A stretch of DNA of 64,000 bases. Source: Candidatus Gastranaerophilales bacterium. GTDB taxonomy: Bacteria; Cyanobacteriota; Vampirovibrionia; Gastranaerophilales; Gastranaerophilaceae. Location of the stretch: the NCBI GenBank assembly GCA_900769645.1, contig CAAGHI010000044.1, positions 71,991 to 135,990 of the forward strand. The letters are read 5' to 3'. Made by a program: the position numbers and the translations under genes. Shown here piece by piece: positions 24,707-33,048 of this stretch; position 1 is the first letter of the stretch; each line of letters begins with the position of its first letter. Below the pieces are notes generated by a model. The model saw only the letters and a program-made list of their open reading frames with translations. It had not been told where the DNA came from and ran no database searches.

Positions 24707-26026
24707 CTATAAGCAATATGCAAATAATTCCCCCACTCGTTTGTTGTATGCACGTCCATCTTCTTTGGCAAAAAGATTTTCATAATGACTTAATGCTGTA
24801 CCGTCTGTGGAATACGTTGGATTTGTCATCATTATGCGGTGAGTTGTTGTGTCGTGACGTAATGGAAACAAGTCGTCCATTTGCATAAAACTTGGTAATT
24901 TGTCGCTTGCAAAATCGTAGGCAAAAAGCGCTGTATTCACTCGATTTAATTTTTGTTCATACGACAAACCACCTTCATAATTATCATTTGTAACCTCCAC
25001 CCCTGGAGCATAAATACGTTGGTATTTAAGCTTTTCAGATAATTTTTTGACCGCATTAAAATCATCACCTGTAATGTAATCAGTTCCTGCATTCAACCCC
25101 AAATTCAAATATCTTTTAAAGTCGTTAGAGCTTTTTTCGCCAACAAAACTAATGTCTGTTTTGCCTGAACGTGAGCGGATTTCGTGTAAAATATACTGCA
25201 TTTGTTCATAATTTGGTAACGCTCCAACGCCTGTATAATTCTCCATATCATAACCGCCGATATGCTTTGCAGAGTCGATAAACATACATTCAAAACCTAA
25301 AGTCATCAGTTTGACGCATTCTTCTATATAAATTTCAACATGCTCTGGGTTATGCCAGCTGAAAATTTCGTCGTCCTGATTAGGTTTTGCCACTTTTATC
25401 TGATCAGCAGAAATTACATGGCGAAAACCAACCTTTAGCCCTCTAAAATGTGCAAGGTCGACAAAAGCCTTTAATTGTTCTGCAGGTGTGATTTTATCGG
25501 CAATGGAGTAATCTATAATATTGTGACTGTAATTTGTGTTCAGGCGAATTCCGTAGAGCGAATTTTCCTCAAAAAATCCTTTTTCATAAGCGTCACCGTA
25601 AATATTTTGCCAAATTTGTGACAAAATTATACAGTTGGCAAAACTTCGGGCAGATGGAGGAATTGCAGGTAAGAGTTTTATGCAGCTTAGAATTCCTTTG
25701 CAAGTACACCCATTGTCCATTGTTGCAATAGCACGATTGTTTATCTCAATATAATTTGCAAGCCTTCCCCAGTTGTCGCCGTAATTCGGGGGTTCGATTT
25801 TGTCAGGAAATTTTTCGTAAAAAATTCCACTTTCGGACAGAGTTGCGATAATTTCTACTGATTTTTTCAGCGGAAGTTTCAACAAATCGGCAGGCACAAT
25901 ATTGGCAAGCCATCGTTTGTTATAAGCAGGTCCAATTCCGTGAAATGCAATGTATTCACTAAAATCGTCCTTTTTGAGTTCACAGGTTTCACCGAGAGCA
26001 TTTAATAATTTATTTACACAATTCAT
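24707..26026 (-). CDS. GH13-like (alpha-amylase-fold) protein, paralogue of 10552-12024
   Basis: 439 residues. FVDLAHFRGLKVGFRHVISA matches the form of GH13 region I, LGFECMFIDSAKHI region II (Asp251), TDISFVGEKSS region III (Glu297) and LPSFMQMDDLFPLR region IV (Asp384 or Asp385). The catalytic triad is present, but the region II Arg and the region I Asp and Asn-His are replaced. Unlike its paralogue it has almost no N-terminal extension. No signal peptide, so it is cytoplasmic. TATAAC lies six bases before the ATG with no Shine-Dalgarno. Likely a glycan- or glucan-active enzyme, or a carbohydrate-binding derivative. Confidence 0.65.
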   Translation of the reverse strand: MNCVNKLLNALGETCELKKDDFSEYIAFHGIGPAYNKRWLANIVPADLLKLPLKKSVEIIATLSESGIFYEKFPDKIEPPNYGDNWGRLANYIEINNRAIATMDNGCTCKGILSCIKLLPAIPPSARSFANCIILSQIWQNIYGDAYEKGFFEENSLYGIRLNTNYSHNIIDYSIADKITPAEQLKAFVDLAHFRGLKVGFRHVISADQIKVAKPNQDDEIFSWHNPEHVEIYIEECVKLMTLGFECMFIDSAKHIGGYDMENYTGVGALPNYEQMQYILHEIRSRSGKTDISFVGEKSSNDFKRYLNLGLNAGTDYITGDDFNAVKKLSEKLKYQRIYAPGVEVTNDNYEGGLSYEQKLNRVNTALFAYDFASDKLPSFMQMDDLFPLRHDTTTHRIMMTNPTYSTDGTALSHYENLFAKEDGRAYNKRVGELFAYCL

Positions 26027-26133
26027 AAATAAGTTATAAATAAATCTTACAAAAATTTCATTGTACAGAGTGGCAATAAAATTTTTGTTAGTGGTAGAAT
26101 TAAGTTGAAATTTGGAAATTAAGGAGAATGGTT

Positions 26134-26643
26134 ATGATTAATGAAAAATTGGAAAAAGCTTTTAATTATCAGATTAACAGAGAATTGTACTCTGAATATT
26201 TGTATCTTTCAATGCAAGCGTATTTTGAAAGATTGAATTTGAAAGGGTTTGTAAACTGGTTGACTGTGCAAGTTCAAGAAGAACACGCTCATGCAATGGG
26301 AATGTTTGACTATTTGAACCAAAGAGGTGGAAAGGTTGAACTTGAAGCGATTGAAAAACCTGAAACAGAATGGGCATCTCCGCTTGAAGTTTTTGAGCAC
26401 ATTTTGACTCACGAAGAACTTGTTACATCATTGATTAACAAGCTTATGGACGTAGCAGAAGAAACAAAAGACCGTGCAGCAATCTCATTCTTGAACTGGT
26501 ATTTGAAAGAACAAGTTGAAGAAGAGGACAATGTCGGTAATGTTTTGGCAACATTGAGATTAATTGGTGACGACAAAAAAGCATTATTAATGCTTGATAA
26601 AGATCTTGCAACAAGAACTTTTGTTGCGCCTGTAATTGGCTAG
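26134..26643 (+). CDS. ftn: Ferritin (non-haem iron storage)
   Basis: 169 residues. The four-helix ferroxidase pattern is visible: NRELYSEYLYLSMQAYFE (Glu), QEEHAHAMGMFDYL (Glu and His), EELVTSLINKLMDVAEE and WYLKEQVEEEDNVGNVL (Gln and Glu). FtnA-type 24-mers store iron and limit oxidative damage. ATG 26134 is chosen because AAGGAG at 26121-26126 is at normal distance from it; ATG 26128 is too close. Confidence 0.95.
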   Translation: MINEKLEKAFNYQINRELYSEYLYLSMQAYFERLNLKGFVNWLTVQVQEEHAHAMGMFDYLNQRGGKVELEAIEKPETEWASPLEVFEHILTHEELVTSLINKLMDVAEETKDRAAISFLNWYLKEQVEEEDNVGNVLATLRLIGDDKKALLMLDKDLATRTFVAPVIG

Positions 26644-26649
26644 AAAAGC

Positions 26650-26965
26650 CATATCCAGAAGCGGCTAGGAAGCTAGGAATTTAGATGCAGAGATAATTAC
26701 GAAGTCGTCATTCTGAAAAGGCAGAAAATCAAGCGTTTAGCTTAGATTTTCGCCTTATTCAGAATCTATTAATAAATAAAATAGACTCCGGATCGTAGTC
26801 TGGAGTGACAGTTACGGTTTAGTTGTTTTTTGAAAATTATAACTACTTTAGTAAGGTAGAGTTGTAGGTTGGGGTTTCTACCACAACATCATGGATTGCA
26901 GTTCTGTTGTTGGGCAGGTATGCCCAACCTACCTTACTTACAAGTTATTATTGAATGTAGCATGT
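26650..26965. repeat. Long composite repeat (A, B, C, D)
   Basis: Module A traces, then palindrome B (cattctgaaaaggcagaaaa ... ttattcagaatc), hairpin C (actccggatcgtagtctgga), a degenerate gttggggtttctaccacaac and hairpin D (gttgggcaggtatgcccaac). The remaining part up to 27086 holds a short IR-free stretch and the next promoter; no gene. Confidence 0.8.
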
Positions 26966-27071
26966 GGCTGGTTTTGTGGAACTTTTTACACAAAAAGTTC
27001 ACGCCGTCCGTGCAGGACATAAATAGAATTAGATTTTGAATTGATAGTAGAAACTAGATGATACTTGTTTA

Positions 27072-27080
27072 TGCTACAAT
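27072..27080 (+). promoter_or_regulatory. Extended -10 promoter of the first APE-like operon, leaderless
   Basis: TGCTACAAT, then ATCTCC, then ATG at 27087. Confidence 0.6.
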
Positions 27081-27086
27081 ATCTCC

Positions 27087-27503
27087 ATGGATATAAAAAA
27101 ACTAAAACCCATAATTCCATTTTGTGCAACGATTTGCGTTGTTTTGTTGTTTCATTTTAGTAAAATTTATGCACTGAAATTCTATCCGGTAGTTGTAAAT
27201 TCATTTATATTTTGCGTTTTCTTCTCATCACTTTTTTGCAAGGAAACAATTATCCAAAAAGTTGCAAAAAAGATGGACGGCGATTTGACGGATTTTAGTA
27301 GGAATTACACGAGAAAACTTACTTATGTTTGGTGTGTATTTTTGTTTGTAAATCTTTCAATTTCAATTGCAACGGTATTTTTGAGCGAAAGGATTTGGGA
27401 GCTTTATAACGCATGTATTTCTTATGTTGCACTCGGGGTAATGTTTGGGGTAGAATATATTGTACGAATAATTATGAGAGCAAGGTATGAGAGAAGAAAG
27501 TAA
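27087..27503 (+). CDS. APE-cluster-type inner-membrane protein (COG4648-like)
   Basis: 138 residues with four membrane segments (IIPFCATICVVLLFHF, FYPVVVNSFIFCVFFSSLF, YVWCVFLFVNLSISIATVFL, YVALGVMFGVEYIV) and a basic end. Length, topology, the Arg-rich middle (GDLTDFSRNYTRKLTYVW) and the place just before the AMP ligase match the small membrane protein (ApeG) of aryl-polyene clusters. Role unknown; it may hold the soluble enzymes at the membrane. It overlaps the next gene by 17 bases and opens a seven-gene operon. Confidence 0.7.
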   Translation: MDIKKLKPIIPFCATICVVLLFHFSKIYALKFYPVVVNSFIFCVFFSSLFCKETIIQKVAKKMDGDLTDFSRNYTRKLTYVWCVFLFVNLSISIATVFLSERIWELYNACISYVALGVMFGVEYIVRIIMRARYERRK

Positions 27504-28854
27504 TGTTGGTTTTGTATTTTTCACGTCAGGGTCGACCGGAGAACCAAAGACTGTAAATAAATCCAGTAAATGTGTCGTTAAAGAGTCAAAAGATTTAGCA
27601 GAAATTTTCAAGTTTTCACCTGATACTGTGTTTGTTTCGACTGTAACAACTGATTATATGTATGGAACGACTTTTACAATGATGTTACCAATGGATTTGA
27701 ATTGTAAAGTTGAACAGGAAATTGTTTCATATCCTGAGGATATCAAGGATTACGAAAAATTTGTACTTGTTTCGACTCCTTCGTTTTTGGAAAAATTGTA
27801 CAAATATAATTTTACTTTTAAACATAAGCCTGAAATGATTTTTTCTGCCGGCGCAAAGCTTGATGACAAAGTTTTTGAATATTTGGAAAGTATTTCAAAA
27901 GGGGTTACGGAAATCTACGGAAGTACAGAGGCTGGTGTCATCGGGTATAGACAAAAATCTAGTGATAAGCTAAAGTTTTTTCCGAACGTAAAAGCTGTTC
28001 AAAAACAAATAGATATCCATAATATCGACTTAGCTGCCCAGCCGCTTAGCCGCTTGGCTACTTTTATTTCGTCACCTTATTTTGACGAACCTGAACTTGA
28101 ATTGGGCGATGAATTAGAGTTTTTTGATGATGGATTTGTTGTAAAAGGTCGCAATGACAGAATTGTCAAAATTCAAGAGAAACGTGTTTCTTTAATCGAA
28201 ATGGAAAACTATTTAAACCAAAGCAAGTTGGTTGAAAAATCACGTTGTTTGAAAGTTGATGATAAACTTTGTATGGCTGTAGTTTTGACGTCTGAGGGTA
28301 AAAAGGCTCTCGAAGAATATGGAAAGCTTGAATTGACAAAGGCATTAAAGCGAATGTTTGCAGAAGGCTATCGTCCGTTGATTGAGCATTACATAATTGA
28401 TTTTCCGTCATTGAGGTATGTTGTGCCGAAAAGATGGCGTTTTTTGCCTGATTTGCCATTGAATGAACGTGGGAAAGTTGATGACAAGCGGATTAGAGAA
28501 TGGTTTAATACAGATGTAACATATCCTAACGTTGTCGGATTTTCAAATGATGGGCAAAAAGCTGAATTAGAGTTGATTTTCCCGAAGAATAGTAACTTTT
28601 TCCAAGGGCATTTCCCAGAATTTCCGATTTTGCCTGGGGTTGTCCAATTGTTCTTTGCAAAAGAGTTTTCAAGAGATGTTTTCAATATTGATTTTATACC
28701 GGAAAAGGCGAAGAAAGTTAAGTTTTCATCAGTTATTAAGCCGGATATTAAAGTTAAACTTGTTTTGACAAGGGGCGAAAAGTCAATTGACTATAAGTTT
28801 GTGGATTGTGAAGATTGCGAAAAAACTTTTTCTTCCGGAACTTTTGTTTTATAA
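27487..28854 (+). CDS. AMP-dependent acyl-ACP ligase fused to a FabZ-like dehydratase (ApeH-ApeI-like)
   Basis: 455 residues. Residues 1-340 are an ANL-family ligase: FFTSGSTGEPK (residues 11-21), EIYGSTEAGVIG, GRNDRIVKIQEKRVSLIEME and the late catalytic lysine of LNERGKV. Residues 350-455 are a hot-dog dehydratase, FFQGHFPEFPILPGVV with His375. In typical APE clusters these are two genes: the ligase loads the aromatic starter on ACP and the dehydratase removes water in each cycle. Oddly, the ligase starts almost at its P-loop, lacking the usual N-terminal 100 residues or so. Residues 179-192 are repeat-derived. AAGG precedes the ATG. Confidence 0.8.
   Translation: MREESNVGFVFFTSGSTGEPKTVNKSSKCVVKESKDLAEIFKFSPDTVFVSTVTTDYMYGTTFTMMLPMDLNCKVEQEIVSYPEDIKDYEKFVLVSTPSFLEKLYKYNFTFKHKPEMIFSAGAKLDDKVFEYLESISKGVTEIYGSTEAGVIGYRQKSSDKLKFFPNVKAVQKQIDIHNIDLAAQPLSRLATFISSPYFDEPELELGDELEFFDDGFVVKGRNDRIVKIQEKRVSLIEMENYLNQSKLVEKSRCLKVDDKLCMAVVLTSEGKKALEEYGKLELTKALKRMFAEGYRPLIEHYIIDFPSLRYVVPKRWRFLPDLPLNERGKVDDKRIREWFNTDVTYPNVVGFSNDGQKAELELIFPKNSNFFQGHFPEFPILPGVVQLFFAKEFSRDVFNIDFIPEKAKKVKFSSVIKPDIKVKLVLTRGEKSIDYKFVDCEDCEKTFSSGTFVL
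28021..28062 (+). repeat. In-frame module A insertion in the AMP ligase
   Basis: gcccagccgcttagccgctt is a module A array read as NIDLAAQPLSRLAT. It sits in a loop between NVKAVQKQIDIH and FISSPYFD, without breaking the frame. Confidence 0.6.
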
Positions 28855-28861
28855 TGAGGTT

Positions 28862-29272
28862 ATGATGGTTGTATGCGAAAGTTTTATAGATGTGCAATTT
28901 TTTGATCTCGATCCGATGAATGTTGTTTGGCACGGGAATTATGTCAAATATCTTGAACAGGCACGGTGCGAGATGTTAGCTAAAATTGGCTATACTTATG
29001 ACGATATGAAGGCGGACGGAGTTGCGTATCCTATTGCAAAAATTAATTTGAAATATATTAAACCGGCACAATTTATGCAAAAATTGAAGGTTGTTACCAC
29101 GCTGGTTGAGCTTGAGCCGTCTTTAAATATAAAGTACGAAATTTTTGATGCGAATTCTGGTGAAAAAATCTTTGTGGCAAAGAGTATGCAAATTTGCGTA
29201 GATATTAAAACTATGGAAAGCGTGTATAAAGCGCCAAAAAGGTTTGTTGAGAGGGTGCAAAATTATGCGTAA
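28862..29272 (+). CDS. Acyl-ACP/CoA thioesterase, 4HBT family (ApeK-like)
   Basis: 136-residue hot-dog thioesterase with VQFFDLDPMNVVWHGNYVKYLEQAR; the Asp of DLDPM is the expected catalytic residue. In APE clusters such an enzyme edits or releases ACP-bound chains. ATG 28862 or 28865 follows GAGG; the longer frame from 28787 lies inside the dehydratase gene. It overlaps the LolA-like gene by 8 bases. Confidence 0.85.
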   Translation: MMVVCESFIDVQFFDLDPMNVVWHGNYVKYLEQARCEMLAKIGYTYDDMKADGVAYPIAKINLKYIKPAQFMQKLKVVTTLVELEPSLNIKYEIFDANSGEKIFVAKSMQICVDIKTMESVYKAPKRFVERVQNYA

Positions 29273-29789
29273 ATTGTTGATTTTTTTGAGTGTAATTTTA
29301 TGTGGTGCAAGTTTTTGTCTTGCAGCTGACGATATTTTTAGCCACCCTTCGACAAGTAGGGCGATTTCCGCTCAAATGCCGAAACTTAAAGATGTTTCGT
29401 GTAAGTTTACGCAAGAAAAATACATTGGCTCTGCTGTGTTGAAATCAGGCGGAAATTTTCGGTTTGTAAAAAGTAAAGGTGCAACTTTCGAAACACTTTA
29501 TCCGATAAAGTCAACAGTGTCCTATACTTCGGCACAAAACAAGCAGATGAATGATGTAATAGTTGCGATTTCAAACAAAAATTATTCTTATTTGGATAAG
29601 AATTTTTCACTTTTTTATAAAAAAGAAAATAATAGTTGGGAAATTGGTTTGAAACCTAAAAAAGGTTCAGTGCCGGCATCTCAGCTTAATAATATTGTTA
29701 TAAAAGGGAATGTGGACATCAACAATATAAAAATCAACACGATTAAAAACGGAATGACGGATATTCATTTTAAATGCGGAACAAATTAG
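29265..29789 (+). CDS. LolA-like periplasmic lipoprotein/lipid carrier
   Basis: 174 residues with a clear signal peptide (MRKLLIFLSVILCGASFCLA, cleavage before ADD). The mature part has the LolA pattern: KDVSCKFTQEKYIG, GNFRFVKSKGATFETLYPIKST, ending in a beta-rich region (NNIVIKGNVDINNIKINTIK). APE clusters carry a LolA homologue beside an MMPL exporter, presumed to carry the product across the periplasm. It starts within the thioesterase gene and ends 16 bases into the MMPL gene. Confidence 0.85.
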   Translation: MRKLLIFLSVILCGASFCLAADDIFSHPSTSRAISAQMPKLKDVSCKFTQEKYIGSAVLKSGGNFRFVKSKGATFETLYPIKSTVSYTSAQNKQMNDVIVAISNKNYSYLDKNFSLFYKKENNSWEIGLKPKKGSVPASQLNNIVIKGNVDINNIKINTIKNGMTDIHFKCGTN

Positions 29790-31993
29790 TAAATATTTTG
29801 CGAATATTTTTTGTATTAACCCTTGTGGCTTTGGGGCTCTTGGTTTTGTGCCGACCTAGTCACACTGAAACGAATATTTTGAAAGCGATTTTTTCGACTA
29901 ATGAGGATAACTTGCTTGTTGATTTAAGCACAAGGTTTTCGTCAAAAATCAACGTTATTATTGAAAGTGACGACTATGATGAAGCGGAAACCGTTGCCAA
30001 GACGTTTTATGCCAAACTTGATAAGACCAAAATGCACTCGTCAGACATCAATGCAACCGGAATTATTAAGGATTACGAAAAATATCAGAATAATTTGTTG
30101 TCGAATAAAACACGAAAACTATTGATAAACAAGGATTATAACGCAGTTGTTGCAAATTCTTATGAAGCGCTTTACAATCCTGTAATGCCTCCGATTGGTT
30201 CAATTGAGCAGGATCCGTTTTTACTTTTGACAGATTTTGTAATGAATTTGAATGAAAATTCTCAAACGCCAACCGATTTTACTCCAATTCAGCTTAATGA
30301 CAAGTTTTACAGCCTAATTATGCTTGATGTTGATAATGAATTGGCGCTTTCGCCGACTGTTTTAAATTCTGAGGTAAAAAAGCTTGTTGATTTGCAAAAT
30401 GAGTTAAGCAAAGACGGCGCAAAGGTTTACTTGACGGGCGCTCCGGTGCATTCGTATTTTGCAAGTTCGCATTCGATTTTTGAAATAAATCTAATTTGTA
30501 TATTATCAACATTGTTCGTAATCGGGCTTATATTCTGGTATTTTGGCTCATTGTTGCCGCTAATTCCAATTGCAGTAAGTATCGGACTTGGAATTTATGC
30601 CGGATATTGTGTGACAGCGCTGATTTTCAAAGATATACATATTTTGACATTTGTGTTTTCAACAACGTTAATCGGGGTTTGTGTAGACTATTCTTTGCAT
30701 TATTTTGTGGCATTGAAAGAGGGCAAAAATGGAGTTGACGCAATAAAAGATATTTTTAAAAGCCTTACTGTGAGCTTGATTACGACAGTTAGTGCATTTT
30801 TAATTTTGTTATTTGCTGATTTTGTTTTGCTAAGACAAATTTCCGTATTCACAATCACGGGGCTTGTAACGGTTTATGGGGTTGTGGTGCTCGGATATCC
30901 GATGATAAATGGGGTTTTAGCTACTAAAACTTTACACAAATGTATGAAGTATAAACCAATGTTGTTACAGTGGGCTACGTGCGTAGCACCACTTCTTAGC
31001 TGCTTAGCTGCTTTATTTCTAATTTTCGGATTATTCTGCACTCATTTTGACGACAATATCAAAAACATGTACACACCGCCGAAAAATCTTTTGAATGCCG
31101 AAAAACTTTTCACAGAAATTGCCGGAACAAATGCTGACACTTCGATTTTTGTGGTTAAGGGCGAAAATCTTCAAGATATTTTACAGAAAGAAGAAAAAAT
31201 TGCAGATAAACTCAATGACGAAAACAGCTTTGGATATCAAGCGCTGAGCAAGTTTGTGCCGTCTGAAAAACGCCAAAAATCTAATCAGATTTTGAGAAAA
31301 GAATTGTATAGTGCAAAACTTTATGACTATGCAGAATTTTTGCCTACTCAAACTCGTTTGCAACTTATTAATGCAAACTTTGGAAGTGATTTTTTGAGTG
31401 TAAATAAAGATTTTGAGTTTTTGAAAAAGAACTTTTTAATTGACGAAAACACTTCTATAATGCTTGTTTCAGGTTATAAAGGTCAAGCAATCGATGGGGT
31501 GAAAATAATCAATTTTCAAAAAGATATTTCATCTCAAATCAGACATTGCAGAAAAATTTGTTTAGCCTTGTTAGTCCCGATTTTTGGACTTTTGTATTTG
31601 TTGTTGGCAAAAATTTACGACTTCAAGTCGGCGGTGAAAATCCTTGCTCCATCTGTTTGTGCGGTGGTATTTGTGTTTGCAGTTTTAGGATTTTTTGGTT
31701 GTGCAATCAATCTTTTTCATCTGCTTGCAATATTTTTGATAATCGGTTTTGGGCTTGATTATTCAGTTTTCAGATTTACAAACTCTGAAAAGTCAGGTGA
31801 TTCGGTGCTTTTGTCGTGTTTGACAACGGTATTTTCGTTTGCGCTTCTTGCTTTTGCAGGGTTTAAGCTTATAAGTTCGCTCGGAACGGTTCTCGCACTA
31901 GGGCTTTTGAGTTCGTATATTTTTAGTATAAAATTAATATCAAGAGGTTGTGCAACTTGCGCCGACAAAACAAAATTGGAAGGTAATCAATGA
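29774..31993 (+). CDS. MMPL/RND-family exporter (APE product or lipid export)
   Basis: 739 residues in two halves, each with one leading helix, a periplasmic domain and five membrane helices (IFEINLICILSTLFVIGLIF ... LIGVCVDYSLHYF; KICLALLVPIFGLLYLLLA ... IGFGLDYSVFRF). The Asp-Tyr-Ser of GVCVDYS and GFGLDYS are the proton-relay motifs of the family. It probably moves the aryl-polyene lipid outwards with the LolA-like carrier. The first helix of the second half (about residues 394-414) is partly made of repeat modules F and A. Confidence 0.88.
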   Translation: MRNKLVNILRIFFVLTLVALGLLVLCRPSHTETNILKAIFSTNEDNLLVDLSTRFSSKINVIIESDDYDEAETVAKTFYAKLDKTKMHSSDINATGIIKDYEKYQNNLLSNKTRKLLINKDYNAVVANSYEALYNPVMPPIGSIEQDPFLLLTDFVMNLNENSQTPTDFTPIQLNDKFYSLIMLDVDNELALSPTVLNSEVKKLVDLQNELSKDGAKVYLTGAPVHSYFASSHSIFEINLICILSTLFVIGLIFWYFGSLLPLIPIAVSIGLGIYAGYCVTALIFKDIHILTFVFSTTLIGVCVDYSLHYFVALKEGKNGVDAIKDIFKSLTVSLITTVSAFLILLFADFVLLRQISVFTITGLVTVYGVVVLGYPMINGVLATKTLHKCMKYKPMLLQWATCVAPLLSCLAALFLIFGLFCTHFDDNIKNMYTPPKNLLNAEKLFTEIAGTNADTSIFVVKGENLQDILQKEEKIADKLNDENSFGYQALSKFVPSEKRQKSNQILRKELYSAKLYDYAEFLPTQTRLQLINANFGSDFLSVNKDFEFLKKNFLIDENTSIMLVSGYKGQAIDGVKIINFQKDISSQIRHCRKICLALLVPIFGLLYLLLAKIYDFKSAVKILAPSVCAVVFVFAVLGFFGCAINLFHLLAIFLIIGFGLDYSVFRFTNSEKSGDSVLLSCLTTVFSFALLAFAGFKLISSLGTVLALGLLSSYIFSIKLISRGCATCADKTKLEGNQ
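30960..31016 (+). repeat. In-frame modules F and A inside the MMPL gene
   Basis: gttacagtgggctacgtgcg with tagcacc (palindrome GCTACGTGCGTAGC) followed by cttagctgcttagctgcttt. Read as LLQWATCVAPLLSCLAALF, a hydrophobic segment used as part of a membrane helix. Confidence 0.7.
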
Positions 31994-33036
31994 AATATAG
32001 ACGTATAAAAAGGCATGTTTCCCCTAGAATTAAGGCATTGGCTGATGCGCAAAAGATTGCGTTTGCGCCGTTGACTTTTCAGGCTGTGAATGCGATGTTG
32101 AAGTTTGGAATTTTGGAATTTATTGACGAAAATCCATCAACTGTTGATGAGATTATGGAACATTGCAAGAGCTCAAAATACACGACTGAAACACTTTTGG
32201 AGGTTGCCTGTGCTTGTGGTGTTGCGATAAAAACAGGCGAAAAATATTCTACAAGCCTTGTCGGTGCTGCGTTTTTGAAAAATGAAATGACAATGGTTAA
32301 TTTCAATTTTGTCAACGATGTTTGTTATCTTGGAGCATCGGAACTTGCAAATTCTTTTGAAAACGTTGAGCCTGTTGGGTTGCGCAAGTTTGTCGGGAAT
32401 TATGAAACTATTTACAATGCACTTCATCTTTTGCCGAAAAATATGCAAAAGAGCTGGTTTGAGTTTGATCATTTTTATTCAGACAGATGTTTTGAGGAAG
32501 TTTTGAAAATTGTTTGCGCAAATTCTCCTGCACAAATCTTTGATATTGGTGGAAATACGGGAAAATTTGAGCGTGCGTGTCTTGAATTCGACAAAAATTG
32601 TCAGGTCAATATGATTGATTTGTCTGAAAATATCGAGGAGGCGAAAAAACATCTTAAAAATGACAGGTTGAATTTCTTTGGTGTAAATGTCTTGAAAGAT
32701 GCGTTACCAAAGCTTTCTGGCGCTGTGTTTATGAGTCAGTTTTTAGACTGTTTTTCTGAGGAACAAGTTATTTCGATTTTGAAAAACGTCAAAAAATCAA
32801 TGGCAGAAGGCACGAAAGTCTTTATTTTGGAGCCATTTACGGACAAGCAACTTTTTGATGGAGCAACATATTCTCTTGTGCATATTTCGCTTTATTTTAC
32901 TTGCATGGCGAATGGAAATAGCAAAATGTATTCTGAAAAACGAATGGTTGAGATGGCTGAAAAAGCCGGTCTAAAAATCCACAAAAAGCACGAAAACATT
33001 GGTGTTCACGATTATACGCTTTTGGAATTGGTTTAG
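31990..33036 (+). CDS. SAM-dependent methyltransferase with dimerisation domain
   Basis: 348 residues. The N-terminal helical domain (APLTFQAVNAMLKFGILEFI, TTETLLEVACACGV) is that of dimeric small-molecule O-methyltransferases. The Rossmann SAM site is IFDIGGNTGKFERACLEF (about residues 178-195). In aryl-polyene pathways methyltransferases modify the aromatic head group, which fits this place. ATG overlaps the MMPL stop (ATGA). Confidence 0.8.
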   Translation: MKYRRIKRHVSPRIKALADAQKIAFAPLTFQAVNAMLKFGILEFIDENPSTVDEIMEHCKSSKYTTETLLEVACACGVAIKTGEKYSTSLVGAAFLKNEMTMVNFNFVNDVCYLGASELANSFENVEPVGLRKFVGNYETIYNALHLLPKNMQKSWFEFDHFYSDRCFEEVLKIVCANSPAQIFDIGGNTGKFERACLEFDKNCQVNMIDLSENIEEAKKHLKNDRLNFFGVNVLKDALPKLSGAVFMSQFLDCFSEEQVISILKNVKKSMAEGTKVFILEPFTDKQLFDGATYSLVHISLYFTCMANGNSKMYSEKRMVEMAEKAGLKIHKKHENIGVHDYTLLELV

Positions 33037-33048
33037 GTATTCAGTAAA

